In this document: one piece after another, positions 22,493 through 23,780 of the stretch
How positions within the stretch are numbered: position 1 is the stretch's first letter
Layout: each line of letters starts with the position of its first letter
Source: an uncultured Chlorobiota bacterium
GTDB taxonomy: Bacteria; Bacteroidota; Kapaibacteriia; OLB7
NCBI GenBank assembly: GCA_946481475.1
Contig: CAMLOB010000003.1
Coordinates: 1 to 23,780, forward strand
Length of the DNA: 23,780 nt
Reading direction: 5' to 3'
The notes under the pieces: model-generated
What the model saw: the letters and a program-made list of their open reading frames with translations, nothing else
Databases searched by the model: none
What the model was told of the DNA's origin: nothing
Made by a program: the position numbers and the translations under genes

Positions 22493-23780
22493 ATGACCCG
22501 CTATACACTTCGGTTGTTTTTCTCTATTCTCGTCTCCTCTTCTTCTCTGTTCCTTGCCGCTTGCGGCAACGATGCGGAGGTTCAAACGGAAAAGACTCCG
22601 GCGATTCCCGCAGCAGAGACGGGCGATCCGGTGATGGGAGACTGGGTGGTGATCCATAACCTTTCCGATCCCGAATCGCTGAATCCGGTGACCAGCAACG
22701 ATGCCTCGGCTTCGGAGATCGATTCCTATATCTACGAAACCCTCACCATCACCGACGTGGAGACACTGCAGACGATTCCGTGGCTTTCCGACTCGGTTGC
22801 AAAGGTCAGCGATGACCGGATGAGCTACGAGTTCACAATCCGGAAGGATGCCCGTTTCAGCGACGGCGAACCGGTGACGGCCGAGGATTTCATCTTCCAC
22901 CTGAAGACAATCAAGAACCCGCATATCCTGAAGGCGGCTCCGATTCGCGGATACTATACCCGTGTCGACAGCGCGACGCTGATCGACGGTGACCCCTACC
23001 GGTTGCGCGTGGTGATGGCCTCTCCCTACTATCTCGGAGAACAGTGGGCCGGAGGACTGATTGCGTTCCCGAAACATATCTGGGATCCGGAAGGGATCAG
23101 CGACAGGATCTCCTTCGCAGAACTGAATGGGGGAGATACGAACCGGAATCCTGTGGTAAAGCAGATGGCCGAGCAGATCGAGGATATCTCGCACGATTTC
23201 GATCCGGCCTATCTCGTCGGTTCCGGTCCCTACATCCTGGATGAATATCGCGAGCAGGATCGGGTGGTCCTGCGCCGGAATCCGGAGTACTGGAACAGCG
23301 ACCACCGCTACGGGGCCAATTATCCGAGCCGCGTCGTCTGGTTGACGATCAACGATCTGAACGCCGCCCTCTCGGCACTGAAGGCCGGAGAGATCGACTT
23401 CGTCCCCCGGCTGGATCAGGTGCAGTACAAATACGAAAGTCCCCGCTTCCCGAAGAACAATCTGGTGCCGGATGAATATGAATATCCGGCCTACAACTAT
23501 GTGGGATACAACACCGCAAGCGAGGACAAACCGTTTCTGAGAGAGAAACTGGTGCGGCAGGCATTCGCCCACGCGCTTGACCGGGAGAAGATGATCGAGA
23601 AGATCTTCTTCGGCAATGCGATGCCGGTGCAGTCCCCCATCTATCGGGAGCGTCCGGAATATGACACAGCGCTTCCGACGATTCCCTACGATCTGGACAA
23701 GGCGCGTGCGTTGCTGGACCAGGCGGGATGGAAAGATACCGACGGCGACGGCGTGCGCGACAAGGTCGTCGACGGCAAGA
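22493..23780 (+). CDS. Peptide/nickel ABC transporter solute-binding lipoprotein, SBP family 5 (partial)
   Basis: At least 429 residues; the C-terminus lies beyond the window. A lipoprotein signal ends in LFLAAC with lipidated Cys24 followed by Gly. The mature part follows the OppA/DppA pattern: SLNPVTSNDASASEIDSYIY near the start, RFSDGEPVTAEDFIFHLK, VGSGPYILDEYREQDRVVLR with NPEYWN, and the VRQAFAHALDREKM helix, then AMPVQSPI and DLDKARALLDQAGW. Such proteins capture oligopeptides, nickel or similar solutes and deliver them to an ABC permease. The ligand cannot be told from sequence. It has its own promoter but follows the sigma/membrane-protein pair closely. Permease genes, if any, would lie to the right. 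Confidence 0.93.
   Translation, partial: MTRYTLRLFFSILVSSSSLFLAACGNDAEVQTEKTPAIPAAETGDPVMGDWVVIHNLSDPESLNPVTSNDASASEIDSYIYETLTITDVETLQTIPWLSDSVAKVSDDRMSYEFTIRKDARFSDGEPVTAEDFIFHLKTIKNPHILKAAPIRGYYTRVDSATLIDGDPYRLRVVMASPYYLGEQWAGGLIAFPKHIWDPEGISDRISFAELNGGDTNRNPVVKQMAEQIEDISHDFDPAYLVGSGPYILDEYREQDRVVLRRNPEYWNSDHRYGANYPSRVVWLTINDLNAALSALKAGEIDFVPRLDQVQYKYESPRFPKNNLVPDEYEYPAYNYVGYNTASEDKPFLREKLVRQAFAHALDREKMIEKIFFGNAMPVQSPIYRERPEYDTALPTIPYDLDKARALLDQAGWKDTDGDGVRDKVVDGK

Noticed and set aside
22148..23572. 474-codon antisense open frame over the binding-protein gene
   Set aside because: The sense frame has a lipobox and SBP family 5 motifs throughout; no ribosome-binding site supports the antisense frame.

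Overview
The window looks like a chromosomal stretch from a free-living Gram-negative bacterium of the Bacteroidota/Chlorobiota (FCB) group; a Kapabacteria- or Ignavibacteria-like lineage is a guess. The reasons are a long C25 peptidase that resembles PorU, the sortase of the type IX secretion system (T9SS); an exact match to the TTG...TAnnTTTG promoter of that group ahead of tRNA-Lys; a secreted protein with the N-terminal 'GFLLPRM' block common in FCB surface proteins; and an outer-membrane barrel. G+C is high over most genes (40 of 60 bases at 9181-9240), with one clearly poorer island near 12.3-14.2 kb.

Left part (1-5360). The window opens inside a large secreted repeat protein on the minus strand that runs off the edge. 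A promoter-sized gap and tRNA-Thr(UGU) on the minus strand follow. Then come plus-strand housekeeping genes: a membrane-anchored ComEA-like helix-hairpin-helix protein overlapping rsmD by four bases, coaD with its own promoter, and a PolB-like 3'-5' exonuclease.

Middle part (5361-12283). A 1.36-kilo-residue PorU-like protease with catalytic His and Cys and a C-terminal T9SS-type domain ends at a strong terminator. dxs (isoprenoid precursor synthesis) and tRNA-Lys(UUU), with a FCB-type promoter and a strong terminator, follow.

Accessory part (12284-16720). Downstream of tRNA-Lys lies an AT-richer stretch of orphan genes: a 17-codon leader ORF overlapping the start of a secreted 218-residue protein, a small secreted four-cysteine protein, and a two-helix membrane protein. 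After a gap comes a secreted 719-residue RCC1-repeat protein on the minus strand. This is the least explained part of the window.

Right part (16720-23780). xerC/D, an outer-membrane barrel and hpf run together to a strong terminator. hprK is next, probably followed by a 29-residue membrane miniprotein. An ECF sigma factor, a downstream single-pass membrane protein that may be its regulator, and a peptide/nickel-type solute-binding lipoprotein with a clear promoter complete the window; the last gene is cut by the right edge.

No CRISPR array, insertion sequence, rRNA or replication origin is visible. Nothing here amounts to a proven new system. The best candidates for new biology are the orphan secreted genes with the coupled leader after tRNA-Lys, the 29-residue peptide after hprK, and the sigma/membrane-protein/binding-protein set.
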